Positions 8,856 to 16,943 of a DNA stretch of 64,000 nucleotides are shown piece after piece. The first letter of the stretch is position 1, and every line of letters begins with the position of its first letter. The notes beneath the pieces were generated by a model. That model ran no database searches, was not told the DNA's origin, and saw nothing but the letters and a program-made list of their open reading frames with translations. Position numbers and translations under genes: made by a program. The stretch spans positions 1-64,000 of the forward strand of contig NZ_JAEQNE010000003.1 in assembly GCF_016722785.1 (NCBI RefSeq), read 5' to 3'. This stretch comes from Ramlibacter monticola (lineage in GTDB: Bacteria; Pseudomonadota; Gammaproteobacteria; Burkholderiales; Burkholderiaceae_C).

Positions 8856-9470
8856 ATGGATCCCGTCAAGGCATGGCATGAGGAGCACGCCTACTTCAAC
8901 CGGCTGCTGAACCTGCTCCAGGAGGAGGTCGACACGCTGTACACGGGGCAGGTGCCCAACTACGAGCTCCTGCTCGACATCGTCGCCTACCTGCGCGACT
9001 ACAGCGACCAGGTGCACCATCCGCGCGAGGACGAAGCCTTCCGGCGGCTGGGGCGCCTCAGCCCGGAGCTGAAGCCCGTCATCGCCCGCCTGCAGCAGGA
9101 GCACCGCGTGATCGGCCAGGCCGGGGACCGCCTGCGCGAACTGGTGGAGGAAGCGGCTGCCGACGCGGTGGTGCCACGCGCGGAGATCGAGGCGGCTGCC
9201 TCGACCTACATCGTCTACTACCGGGGGCACATCGCGACCGAGGAGAACGAGATCCTTCCCGTCGCGGCGCGGGAGTTGACCGACGTGGACTGGAGCGCGG
9301 CCCGCGCCGCGGCGCCGTCGCACGGGAATCCGCTGGCCGAGGAGGGAGCGGGCGGGCGGTTCAGGAACCTGCGACGGAGGATCGCGTCCGAGTCGGGGTC
9401 CGCACCGCGCACGCTCCAGTGTTCGCCGGCGGCCCTGCGCGGACTGAGCTGGCGGCCCGACGGCACCTGA
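8856..9470 (+). CDS. Hemerythrin HHE domain protein (copy 2)
   Basis: A 204-residue paralogue of the protein at 3297, of identical length and aligned end to end. The di-iron ligand blocks are the same: HAYFNRLL, DQVHHPREDEAFRRL, QQEHRVIGQ and HIATEENEIL. Both copies keep the tail LRGLSWRPDG. The pair flanks the membrane protein and polyamine genes as 0.68-kb direct repeats about 5.6 kb apart, so recombination could delete or amplify the interval. A perfect 7-bp hairpin (9474-9489) sits between this stop and the convergent gene at 9495. Confidence 0.9.
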   Translation: MDPVKAWHEEHAYFNRLLNLLQEEVDTLYTGQVPNYELLLDIVAYLRDYSDQVHHPREDEAFRRLGRLSPELKPVIARLQQEHRVIGQAGDRLRELVEEAAADAVVPRAEIEAAASTYIVYYRGHIATEENEILPVAARELTDVDWSAARAAAPSHGNPLAEEGAGGRFRNLRRRIASESGSAPRTLQCSPAALRGLSWRPDGT

Positions 9471-9494
9471 GGCGGCGCGCAGGCGCGCCTGGTT

Positions 9495-9794
9495 CTAGGC
9501 AGTGACGGCACGCAAGGCCGGCTGCATCCGTCCGACGGCATGCAGCAGGCCGAGCACGTCCATCAGTTTCTCCCGCGCGGCATGGCGCAGGCACGCCGCT
9601 TCGCGCAGGAGCTCCTTCGACGGGGCAGCGCCGACCCCGCGTTCATACCGGCGCCAGGTTTCCTTCACCTCCCGCTCGATGGCACGGGCCGCGGCGTCCG
9701 CGTCCTTCCAGCCGTCGTAGGCGTCGACCATCGGTGCCATCCCGCGGATCCCGCCGGCGCTGGCCGCCGGCTCCGTCATCTCGCTGCGCCACAT
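9495..9794 (-). CDS. Small hypothetical protein
   Basis: A 99-residue, charged, helical protein with no signal peptide or membrane segment. The central part (YDGWKDADAAARAIEREVKETWRRYERGV) is amphipathic and may form a coiled coil; it is followed by LLREAACLRHAAREKLMDVLGLL. The start at 9794 is supported by AGGAG about 10 bases upstream; an internal ATG six codons in is the alternative. It is convergent with hemerythrin copy 2 and lies on the same strand as, and downstream of, the receiver-domain gene. I do not recognise the family. Confidence 0.6.
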   Translation of the reverse strand: MWRSEMTEPAASAGGIRGMAPMVDAYDGWKDADAAARAIEREVKETWRRYERGVGAAPSKELLREAACLRHAAREKLMDVLGLLHAVGRMQPALRAVTA

Positions 9795-9975
9795 AATCAG
9801 CTCGCTCCTTGTCTGTCCTGAAGGGGAATGCAAGGCTCGGGCCTGCCCGGAACCGGGGGTTTGCTGTCGTTCCTGCCTGCTTTTCGGACAAAACGTGGGG
9901 AGTGCCACGCGGAGTTTGGGGAAGGAGCCCCATTGATGGTGGGGAGCGGCGCGACCTCTCCCGCCCGGCGGCGGG

Positions 9976-10347
9976 TCAATGAGCGCCCTGGTCCGACAGC
10001 CAGCGGAGGAACTCGCCCGTCTCCGACTTGTTGAACACCACGTCCGCGCCCAGGCCGAGGCAATGCCGCGCCACCGCCGGACTCGCATAGGCGCTGAACA
10101 CGACCACCTTTCCCTGCAGGTGCAGTTCCCGGGCGCGGCGCACCACCCCCATCCCCGAGCCCTGTTCGAGCACGAGATCGACGATCGCGATGTCCCACTG
10201 GTTGGGGTGCTCCAGCAGCCAGAGCTTGGCTTCCGCTTCCGTGTCCGCCTCGCCCACCAGTTCGAAGCCGCCGAGCGCCACGAAGACATCCTCCAGCAAC
10301 TTCTGCATCGACAGCCGGTCCTCGACGAGAAACAGCCGCACTTCCAT
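9976..10347 (-). CDS. Stand-alone response regulator receiver domain
   Basis: A 123-residue CheY-like protein made only of a REC domain. The acidic pair E9-D10, the phospho-acceptor D57 (IAIVDLVLEQGSG), the VVFSAYA switch serine region and the VVFNKSE lysine are all present, so it should be phosphorylatable. No output domain follows, so it would act through a protein partner or in a phosphorelay. The divergent neighbour at 10540 looks like a histidine-kinase fragment without the catalytic histidine and may be its partner. Confidence 0.9.
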   Translation of the reverse strand: MEVRLFLVEDRLSMQKLLEDVFVALGGFELVGEADTEAEAKLWLLEHPNQWDIAIVDLVLEQGSGMGVVRRARELHLQGKVVVFSAYASPAVARHCLGLGADVVFNKSETGEFLRWLSDQGAH

Positions 10348-10539
10348 GCTCCGTCTCCAGGTCGCAACATTGGTGCGAACTCCTTGTGCAATCCATTACC
10401 CCGGCCACGCTGCCCCAGCCATTCCATTTGCGCACATCGCCTACACAGGTGTGTAGTCCTTCGCGGACCGGGTGAGTTCTTGCGTCCGGCGGGAACCCCC
10501 GTGCCTTCCCGGTCCTCCGACGGGCGTGGAGGAGTTGGA

Positions 10540-11226
10540 ATGACGCCGTCCGAGACCCTGCCTTCCGCGACGGTGCACGTCGGCGACACGGCGAAGCTCA
10601 TGCTGCTGCAGCGCGTGGGAGGCCCGGTCGCGGACGACCTGCAGAGTCACCTGCAGCCGATGCTGCTGCTGGACGAACTGCTGCGCGTCACGCTCGCGAG
10701 GCCGGACCTGGATGCGCAGGCCCTGCCAAAGTACACGGAATGGATCCGGCCCGCGGTGCAGGGCGCGATGAAGGCCTGTGCCGCGGCGGCCGAATGGTTG
10801 CTCCCCCTGCCCGGCGCGAGCACGCCGTCCGCGCAACTCGCCGCGGAATGCGCCGCCCTGCTGCGGCCGGAGTTCGAGCTGTGCGGACTGCGCATCGAGC
10901 TCGAATGCGAAGGGGAGGCACTGGCGCTGGGCCGGGACCCGGGGCGCACGATGCTCTGTGCCGTGCTCGCGCATGCGGGCGACCACGCCGAGGGGCCGGA
11001 ACGGATCGTCATGCAACTGAAGCACCGCGAAGGTCTTTGCGAGGTGCGTGTCTCCCGCCGACCCGCCACCGGCGCCGTGGCGACGGATTTCCTCCGTCCG
11101 GGGCAGGCGCCGCTCGCGTGGGGCGACCTGCTCGCACTCGCAGCCCGCGAAGGGGTGCCGCTGCGGCGGGAGAGCGACGGCACGCTGGTGCTCGAACTCG
11201 CTGCCGCGCCAGGCGCCGCGAGCTAG
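10540..11226 (+). CDS. Hypothetical protein resembling a degenerate histidine kinase core
   Basis: A 228-residue soluble protein starting after a good GGAGG site. The first half (RVGGPVADDLQSHLQPMLLLDELL) is helical, like a dimerisation helix but with no H-box histidine. The second half (GLRIELECEGEALALGRDPGRTMLCAVLAHAGDHAEGPERIVMQLKHREGLCEVRVSR) has the strand-helix rhythm of a HATPase domain but lacks clear N, G1 and G2 boxes. It is divergent from the lone receiver gene, sharing a 190-bp intergenic region. This could be a pseudo-kinase or phosphotransfer-like partner; that is inference. Confidence 0.55.
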   Translation: MTPSETLPSATVHVGDTAKLMLLQRVGGPVADDLQSHLQPMLLLDELLRVTLARPDLDAQALPKYTEWIRPAVQGAMKACAAAAEWLLPLPGASTPSAQLAAECAALLRPEFELCGLRIELECEGEALALGRDPGRTMLCAVLAHAGDHAEGPERIVMQLKHREGLCEVRVSRRPATGAVATDFLRPGQAPLAWGDLLALAAREGVPLRRESDGTLVLELAAAPGAAS

Positions 11227-11227
11227 C

Positions 11228-11719
11228 TCACAGCTTCAGGTCGCTCAGGCCCGGATGTTCGTCCGGGCGCCGCCCCAGCGGCCACCGGAACAGCCGCTCC
11301 GCCTCCCGGATCGGCAGGTCGTTGATGCTCGCGAACCGCCTCTGCATCAAGCCCTGCGCGGTGAACTCCCAGTTCTCGTTGCCATAGCTGCGGAACCACT
11401 GCCCCGAGTCGTCGTGCCACTCGTACGCGAAGCGCACGGCCAGGCGCTCGCCCGCGAAGGCCCACAGTTCCTTGATCAGCCGGTAGTCCAGCTCGCGCGC
11501 CCACTTGCGCTGCAGGAACGCGCGCACCTGGTCGCGGCCCACGGGGAACTCGGCGCGGTTGCGCCACTGCGTGTCGGGCGTGTAGACCTGCACGACGCGG
11601 TCCGGGTCGCGCGTGTTCCAGGCATCCTCCGCCATGCGGACCTTCTGCGTGGCGGTTTCCCGCGTGAACGGCGGCACCGGCGGGCGGGTCGCATCGGAGC
11701 TGGGCTGGGGCGTCGACAT
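11228..11719 (-). CDS. NTF2-like/SnoaL-fold protein (DUF1348 type)
   Basis: A 163-residue protein with the signature of the DUF1348 group of nuclear-transport-factor-2-like proteins: [50 protein letters not shown], and [25 protein letters not shown]. Members are small alpha-beta barrel proteins of unknown substrate. The start at 11719 is backed by GGAGG six bases upstream; a longer frame to 11767 exists but lacks this. It is divergent from the kinase gene at 11860 and its stop lies 2 bp from the stop of the gene at 10540. Confidence 0.85.
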   Translation of the reverse strand: MSTPQPSSDATRPPVPPFTRETATQKVRMAEDAWNTRDPDRVVQVYTPDTQWRNRAEFPVGRDQVRAFLQRKWARELDYRLIKELWAFAGERLAVRFAYEWHDDSGQWFRSYGNENWEFTAQGLMQRRFASINDLPIREAERLFRWPLGRRPDEHPGLSDLKL

Positions 11720-11859
11720 GGGGACCTCCGGGGGACGAATGATGCGGATTGGCGCGGGCAAGGGCAAGCGCAGCCAGCTCTTCCGTGTGCACGGCGGCCT
11801 TTACAAGTCGGACGATGCGCTGCGGTGCCAAGCCCATGCCGAAGTGGCATAGTGCCCGG

Positions 11860-12993
11860 ATGGACCGATCGATGACGTCCAGAGAATACCGGCTGCTCGT
11901 CGAGCACTCCCCGGTAATGATCTGGCGCGCGGGACTCGACGCCAAGTGCGACTACTTCAACGAGACCTGGCTCGCGTTCACCGGGCGCACCATGGCGCAG
12001 GAGATGGGCGACGGCTGGGCCGAGGGCGTCCACCCGGAAGACTTCGAGCGCTGCGTGAAGCACTACCTCGATCACTTCCGGCGCCGCGAGGCGTTCGAGA
12101 TGGAGTACCGGCTGCGCCGCGGCGACGGCGTGTTCCGCTGGATCTTCGACCGCGGCGTGCCCTACACGGACGACGGCGGCGCGTTCGCCGGCTTCATCGG
12201 CAGCTGCATCGACATCGACGAGCGCCGGACCGCCGAGGACGCGCAGCAGGAGCACACCCGGGAGCAGCTGGCGCTGGCACGCGACTTCGAGAAGTGGATC
12301 CTGGCGATCGTGAGCCACGACATCCGCGATCCCCTGAACGCGATCCAGCTGGCCGCCCACGTGCTGGCCCGGACGTCCGAGCCGGCCTCGCCCGCCAGGA
12401 AGCAGGCGGACGTGGTCACGCGGGCCGTGGGCCGCATCCAGCACATCGTCGGGGACCTGCTCGACCTGTCGCGCGAGCGCGAGGGTGCGGGCATCGCCGT
12501 CGACCCGAAGCCGATCGACCTGCGCGCGATGTGCCAGCACATCATCGAGGAAGTCCGGTCCATCGCCACGGACCGGCAGATCACCTTCGACTGCGAAGCC
12601 GACGGCAACGGCGCCTGGGACGAGCATCGCCTCCTGCAGGCGATCTCCAACCTCACGTCCAACGCCGTCCAGCACGGCACGCCCGGCTCGCCGGTGCGCC
12701 TGCGCCTGACCGGCGATGCGCAGCGCGTCGCGGTCGAGGTGCACAACGAAGGCGCCATTCCCGGGGAGGTCCTGCCGCGGATCTTCGAACCCTTCCGCTC
12801 CGGGCGGCACCACGGCCGCCGCGGCGAAGGGCTCGGACTGGGGCTGTTCATCGCCAAGGCGATCGCCGTGGCGCACGGCGGCGGGCTCGAAGCCGCTACC
12901 GCGGAGGGGCGCACGACCTTCCGCATGGTCCTGCCGCGCATTACCGCGGTGGCGCCGCCCCCTGCGACCGGCGACCCCGGCCGCAGGGCCTAG
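11860..12993 (+). CDS. PAS domain sensor histidine kinase
   Basis: A 377-residue soluble kinase. The PAS/PAC sensor covers about residues 8-125 (LLVEHSPVMIWRAG to GSCIDIDERR), HisKA has the phospho-accepting H153 (VSHDIRDPLNAI), and the HATPase carries the N-box NLTSNAVQHG and G2 RGEGLGLGLFIAK. The G1 box is the VHNEGAIP variant. There are no membrane segments, so it senses a cytoplasmic or diffusible signal. No response regulator is adjacent downstream; the nearest is the lone receiver at 9976. The start could be 11860 or 11872. Its stop shares the CTAG at 12990-12993 with the convergent aroQ stop. Confidence 0.92.
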   Translation: MDRSMTSREYRLLVEHSPVMIWRAGLDAKCDYFNETWLAFTGRTMAQEMGDGWAEGVHPEDFERCVKHYLDHFRRREAFEMEYRLRRGDGVFRWIFDRGVPYTDDGGAFAGFIGSCIDIDERRTAEDAQQEHTREQLALARDFEKWILAIVSHDIRDPLNAIQLAAHVLARTSEPASPARKQADVVTRAVGRIQHIVGDLLDLSREREGAGIAVDPKPIDLRAMCQHIIEEVRSIATDRQITFDCEADGNGAWDEHRLLQAISNLTSNAVQHGTPGSPVRLRLTGDAQRVAVEVHNEGAIPGEVLPRIFEPFRSGRHHGRRGEGLGLGLFIAKAIAVAHGGGLEAATAEGRTTFRMVLPRITAVAPPPATGDPGRRA

Positions 12994-13439
12994 CCTTCCC
13001 GAACGATCTCCACCAGTGCCCGCAGGGCCGCCGTGTACGAGCGCCAGCCCAGGCCCTGCACCGTGGCCTTCACCGCCGGCGAGATGATCGAATGCGTGCG
13101 CCACTCCTCGCGCGCGGCGATGTTGGACATGTGCACCTCGATCACCGGGAAAGGCATCGCCTTGATGGCGTCGTGCAGGGAGACGCCGTGCTGCGTGAGC
13201 CCCGCGGGGTTCAGCAGCGCGCCGGCGGCGATGTCGATGTTCTCGTGGAACTTGTCCACCAGCGCGCCCTCGTGGTTCGACTGGAAGGTCTCGAGCTGCA
13301 CGCCCAGTTCCGCGGCCAGCAGGCCCAGCCGCTCGTCGATCTGCGCGAGCGTGGTCGTGCCGTAGATGTGCGGTTCGCGCCGGCCGAACAGGTTGAGGTT
13401 CGGCCCGTGCAGCACCAGGATCTTCAGGTCCCGGCTCAT
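12990..13439 (-). CDS. aroQ: Type II 3-dehydroquinate dehydratase
   Basis: A 149-residue type II dehydroquinase, the normal size. Visible motifs are ILVLHGPNLNLFGRREPHIYG (active-site Arg and Tyr), FQSNHEGALVDKFHE, LNPAGLTQHGVSLHDAI, and EVHMSNIAAREEWR. It dehydrates 3-dehydroquinate in the shikimate pathway or in quinate/shikimate catabolism. Its ATG overlaps the stop of dctP (ATGA), so the two are translationally coupled. That pairing with an uptake protein, next to an IclR regulator, suggests a catabolic rather than housekeeping role. Confidence 0.95.
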   Translation of the reverse strand: MSRDLKILVLHGPNLNLFGRREPHIYGTTTLAQIDERLGLLAAELGVQLETFQSNHEGALVDKFHENIDIAAGALLNPAGLTQHGVSLHDAIKAMPFPVIEVHMSNIAAREEWRTHSIISPAVKATVQGLGWRSYTAALRALVEIVREG

Positions 13440-14449
13440 TGCTTGCGCGCCTTCGCGAGTTCGGTTTCGTACAGCTTCACGATCGCCGGGTCGTAGCTGG
13501 CGGCGAACTTCGCCAGCACGGGCTTCACGATCTCGCGCATGCGGGCCTGTTCCCCGGGCTTGAGTTCGTTGTACTTCATGCCCCGGGCCTGCAGGTCGCC
13601 CACGGCCTTCTGCGCCGCGGCCCGGCTCACGGTCCGCTGGTAGTTGCGGGCCTCGTCGGCGGCCTCGCGCAGGATCTTCTGCTCGGTGGGGGAGAGGCGG
13701 TCCCAGAACTTCTTCGACACCAGGATGATGTTCGCGGCGTAGACGTGGTTGGTGGCGCTCACGAAGCTGTTCACCTCGTAGAACTTGTTCGAGAGGATCA
13801 CCGCGAAGGGGTTTTCCTGGCCGTCCACCGCCTTGGACTCCAGCGCGCCATACAGCTCGGCGAAGGGCATCGGCACCGGGTTGGCCTTGAAGGCCTTGAA
13901 GGTTTCCAGGAACACGGGATTCGGGATCACGCGCAGCTTGAGGCCCTCGAGGTCCCCGGACTGCGTGATCGGGCGCTTGCTGTTGGTGACGTTGCGGAAA
14001 CCGAGGTCCCAGTAGCCGAGCGAGACCAGCCCCTTCTCCGGCAGCTTCGCCAGCAGTGCCTGGCCGAAGGGCCCGTCCAGCAGCGCATCGGCCTGCGCGA
14101 AGCTGGCCACCGAGAACGGGAAGTCGACCAGGCCGAACTCCTTCACGATGCCGGCCAGCGAGGTCGTGGCCGGTGCGCTCAGTTCCTGCACGCCGCCCTG
14201 CAGGGCCGACTGCTGCTGCAGTTCGTTGCCCAGTTGCGAAGCCGGGAATTCCTGCACCTTGAGCTTGCCGCCGCTCTTCGCGGCGACGAGTTCCGCGAAG
14301 CGCTTGACGCCGAAGCTCACCGGATGGTCGGCATTGTTCAAGTGGCCGAACTTGAGGGTCCGCTCCTGGATGTCCTGCGCGGCCGCGAGCCACGCCGAAC
14401 AGGCCAAAAGGACGCCGAAGAGGGCGCGGAAGGATGATTTCAAGGGCAT
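13436..14449 (-). CDS. TRAP transporter substrate-binding protein, DctP family
   Basis: A 337-residue periplasmic binding protein. The signal peptide ends near AWLAAAQD. The mature chain has the DctP pattern: LKFGHLNNADHPVSFGVKRFAELV, NELQQQSALQGGVQEL, GLKLRVIPNPVFLETFKAFKANPVPMPFAELYGALESKAVDGQENP (arginine and substrate-binding region), and NHVYAANIILVSKKFWDRLSP. GGAG lies just before the ATG. No DctQ or DctM membrane subunits are in the window, so it is an orphan here. It overlaps aroQ by four bases, and a divergent IclR gene lies 78 bp upstream. Confidence 0.93.
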   Translation of the reverse strand: MPLKSSFRALFGVLLACSAWLAAAQDIQERTLKFGHLNNADHPVSFGVKRFAELVAAKSGGKLKVQEFPASQLGNELQQQSALQGGVQELSAPATTSLAGIVKEFGLVDFPFSVASFAQADALLDGPFGQALLAKLPEKGLVSLGYWDLGFRNVTNSKRPITQSGDLEGLKLRVIPNPVFLETFKAFKANPVPMPFAELYGALESKAVDGQENPFAVILSNKFYEVNSFVSATNHVYAANIILVSKKFWDRLSPTEQKILREAADEARNYQRTVSRAAAQKAVGDLQARGMKYNELKPGEQARMREIVKPVLAKFAASYDPAIVKLYETELAKARKQ

Positions 14450-14527
14450 GTCTCCTGCACTTCGAATGGGTGCGGCATGATCGGGGACCCGCAGGAACCC
14501 CGTTCCGGCCCGGAATTCCGTTTCACC

Positions 14528-15361
14528 ATGTCGAACGCCCTCCCCGCCAGCACCGCCGAACGCGTCATGCGCGTGATCGAGACCCTCGCCGAGCAACCGG
14601 AGGGGATGTCGCTCGCGGAGTTGTCCGCGGAGCTGGAACTTCCGCGCAGCGGCTGCCACCGCCTGCTCGCCGACCTGCAGCGCTGCGGCTATGTCCGCCA
14701 GCTGGGCGAGCGCGGCGACTACGCGCTGACGACCAAGCTGCCCGCGCTGGGGCTCAGCTTCTTCGGCGGCACGGGCATCGTCGACATCGCCACCCCGGTC
14801 ATCGAGCGCCTGGCCGAGGTCTCGGGCGAACTGGTGCGGCTCGCGCTGGTGGACGGCGATCGCCTCACCTTCGTCGCGAAGGCGCAGGGCGCGCGCGCGG
14901 GCCTGCGCTACGACCCCGACATGGGGATCGACGTCCGCCTGTCCTGCAGCGCGGGCGGCCACGCCTGGCTGATGACCGTCTCCGAGGAGCGCGCGACGGA
15001 GCTGGTGGCCAGGCAGGGCTTCGGATCGACGCGCGAATTCGGTCCCAATGCGCCCACGACCTTCAAGGCGCTGATGAGCCTGCTGGAGGAGGACCGCCGG
15101 CGCGGCTTCTCCATGATCGTGGAGCAGTACGCGCCGGGCATGGCGGCGATAGCGGCGCCGGTGCGGCGCCGGGGCGGAGAAACCATCGGGGTCATCACCG
15201 TGGCCGGCCCCCTGATGCGGCTGACGCCCCAGCGCATGCAGGAACTCGGCGACAGCCTGCGCGCCGCGGCGGCCGAACTGGAGATGGTCGGCGCCACGCT
15301 GCCTTTCTTTGCGCGGCGGGCGCTGCACCAGCCCGGATTCGCCACCGCCGCGGCCACCTGA
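14528..15361 (+). CDS. IclR family transcriptional regulator
   Basis: A 277-residue regulator. The N-terminal winged helix (ERVMRVIETLAEQPEGMSLAELSAELELPRSGCHRLLADLQRCGYV) is followed by an effector domain with the IclR C-terminal pattern (DIATPVIERLAEVSGE, LSCSAGGHAWLMTVSEE, RGFSMIVEQYAPGMAAIAAPV, GVITVAGPLMRLT). IclR proteins often control aromatic and hydroaromatic catabolism. Divergence from dctP-aroQ makes that operon the obvious target. The ATG at 14528 is chosen because the conserved region begins shortly after; 14477 is a possible longer start. Confidence 0.93.
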   Translation: MSNALPASTAERVMRVIETLAEQPEGMSLAELSAELELPRSGCHRLLADLQRCGYVRQLGERGDYALTTKLPALGLSFFGGTGIVDIATPVIERLAEVSGELVRLALVDGDRLTFVAKAQGARAGLRYDPDMGIDVRLSCSAGGHAWLMTVSEERATELVARQGFGSTREFGPNAPTTFKALMSLLEEDRRRGFSMIVEQYAPGMAAIAAPVRRRGGETIGVITVAGPLMRLTPQRMQELGDSLRAAAAELEMVGATLPFFARRALHQPGFATAAAT

Positions 15362-15514
15362 CTGATTCATGCAACGCGGGCGGTACGCATCCATGACCCA
15401 ACTCAACGTTCCGCGCCCGCCAGCGCCACATTCCGGCGCACGTGACGCTCGTCAAGTGCTGCGGGGGCTTCGCCGCCGCAGACTGCATTGCATCGCTTCG
15501 TAGGGAAAAACGTC

Positions 15515-15757
15515 ATGTACTTCCTCGTGCTCTTCGCCGGCGTCATGTTCCTGCTGTTCTTCCTGGCATGGAAACTCCCCCTGCCCGCCGGGTTCGCGTT
15601 CGAACCGCTGCTTCCCGCGCGCGCCCCGGGCCAGGGCACCGCACCTGCCAGCTTCGCCGCCCGCTTCTTCGGCTCCCACAAGGAGGACGAGCCCTGCCTG
15701 ACGCCGGTCGACTGCGTACAGAAGGGCCGCTGCGCCGGCCACTGCGGCTGGCACTGA
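15515..15757 (+). CDS. Small membrane-anchored hypothetical protein
   Basis: An 80-residue protein with one N-terminal membrane segment (YFLVLFAGVMFLLFFLAW) and a short polar tail. The tail carries four cysteines in CLTPVDCVQKGRCAGHC, ending in a histidine. The cysteine pattern might bind metal or form disulfides outside the membrane. AGGGA lies about 9 bases before this ATG; an ATG at 15488 in the same frame is the alternative. A strong terminator follows at 15926-15956. Confidence 0.5.
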   Translation: MYFLVLFAGVMFLLFFLAWKLPLPAGFAFEPLLPARAPGQGTAPASFAARFFGSHKEDEPCLTPVDCVQKGRCAGHCGWH

Positions 15758-15925
15758 CGCGCACGTCGGAGAAGCCTGCGGAGCGCCTTTGCGCGCCTTG
15801 AACGCAGGCCGGCCCGGCAGGACAGCCAACTGACAGCGCAGCGTGCGACATTTGCGACCACGCAGCCGCGCCCGTTCCACGGGCCCTCCAAGGGTTGTCT
15901 CCTCAGTCCTCACGGACTGATTCGC

Positions 15926-15956
15926 GCCGTGCCACTCCCGTGGCACGGCGGTTTTT
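15926..15956 (+). terminator. Rho-independent terminator
   Basis: The stem GCCGTGCCAC / GTGGCACGGC is a perfect 10-bp pair around a TCCC loop, followed after GG by TTTTT. It ends transcription entering from the left, and lies only about 30 bp before the polyphosphate kinase start. That argues that the kinase begins at the GTG at 15985 and not further upstream. Confidence 0.8.
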
Positions 15957-15984
15957 CCCGCCTCCGCGGCCCTACACTGGGCCT

Positions 15985-16845
15985 GTGGCAAACAAGGACA
16001 AGCGCGGACGGGAAGCCAAGGGCTCCGGGCAGGATGCCTGGCACCGCTGGCGGCTGGCCGCACCGGACCCTTCGTTCACGCTCGCTTCGCTGGACCCGGG
16101 CGAGAAGCCCTTTTCCGGCGGCGACAAGGCCGCCGACCGCGCCCGCGTGGATGCGCTGGCGCTGGAACTCGACGCCCTGCAGAACCTGTTCTACGCCGAC
16201 CGCCGCTACAAGCTGCTGGTCGTGCTGCAGGGCATCGACACCAGCGGCAAGGATGGCACCCTGCGCGCCGTGTTCGGCCGCATGAGCCCGATCGGCCTGC
16301 GCACGGTCGCCTGGCGCGCACCGAGCGAATCGGAACTCGCCCGCGACTTCCTGTGGCGCATCCACTGGCAGGTGCCCGCGGCCGGCGAGATCGTCTGCTT
16401 CAACCGCAGCCACTACGAGGACGTGCTGGTGCCGGTGGCCAACGGCGCCATCACCGCGGAAGAGACCGGCCGCCGCTACGCCCACATCAACGCCTTCGAG
16501 CGCCTGCTGGCCGAAACCGGCACGGTGGTGCTGAAGTTCCTGCTGCACATCTCGCGCGACGAGCAGCGCAAGCGGCTGCAGCAGCGCATCGACGATCCCG
16601 AGAAGCGCTGGAAATTCCAGCGTGGCGACCTCGAGGTGCGCAAGCAGTGGGACGCCTACCAGGACGCCTACGGACGCGCGATCGCCGCGACGGCCACGCC
16701 GTGGGCGCCCTGGACCATCGTGCCGTCCGATTCCAAGACGCACCGCAGCCTGATGATCGCGCTGGCGGTGCGCGATGCGCTGCGCGCGCTCGACCTGCGC
16801 TATCCCGACCCGGATCCGACGCTGCGCGACGTGAAGGTGGACTGA
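15985..16845 (+). CDS. ppk2: Polyphosphate kinase 2 family protein
   Basis: A 286-residue PPK2. Walker A GIDTSGKDG is at residues 83-91, CFNRSHYEDVLVPVA holds the Walker B/lid region, then KFLLHISRDEQRKRLQQRIDDPEKRWKF and the C-terminal AWTIVPSD-like end (APWTIVPSDSKTHRS). PPK2 enzymes transfer phosphate between polyphosphate and nucleoside di- or monophosphates. The GTG start at 15985 is chosen because the upstream in-frame ATG (15895) would place a terminator inside the gene. A TACACT box lies 12 bp before the GTG, so the transcript may be nearly leaderless. It begins a block of polyphosphate genes. Confidence 0.9.
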   Translation: MANKDKRGREAKGSGQDAWHRWRLAAPDPSFTLASLDPGEKPFSGGDKAADRARVDALALELDALQNLFYADRRYKLLVVLQGIDTSGKDGTLRAVFGRMSPIGLRTVAWRAPSESELARDFLWRIHWQVPAAGEIVCFNRSHYEDVLVPVANGAITAEETGRRYAHINAFERLLAETGTVVLKFLLHISRDEQRKRLQQRIDDPEKRWKFQRGDLEVRKQWDAYQDAYGRAIAATATPWAPWTIVPSDSKTHRSLMIALAVRDALRALDLRYPDPDPTLRDVKVD

Positions 16846-16943
16846 AGGCCGGCTCCCGACCGGTGGTCGCCATGGCCGCGCTGTCGTTAAGCCGTGCATA
16901 AGCTTGCGGCCGGAGACTTCCCTCTCGTTCAGGGCAAGGGAGC

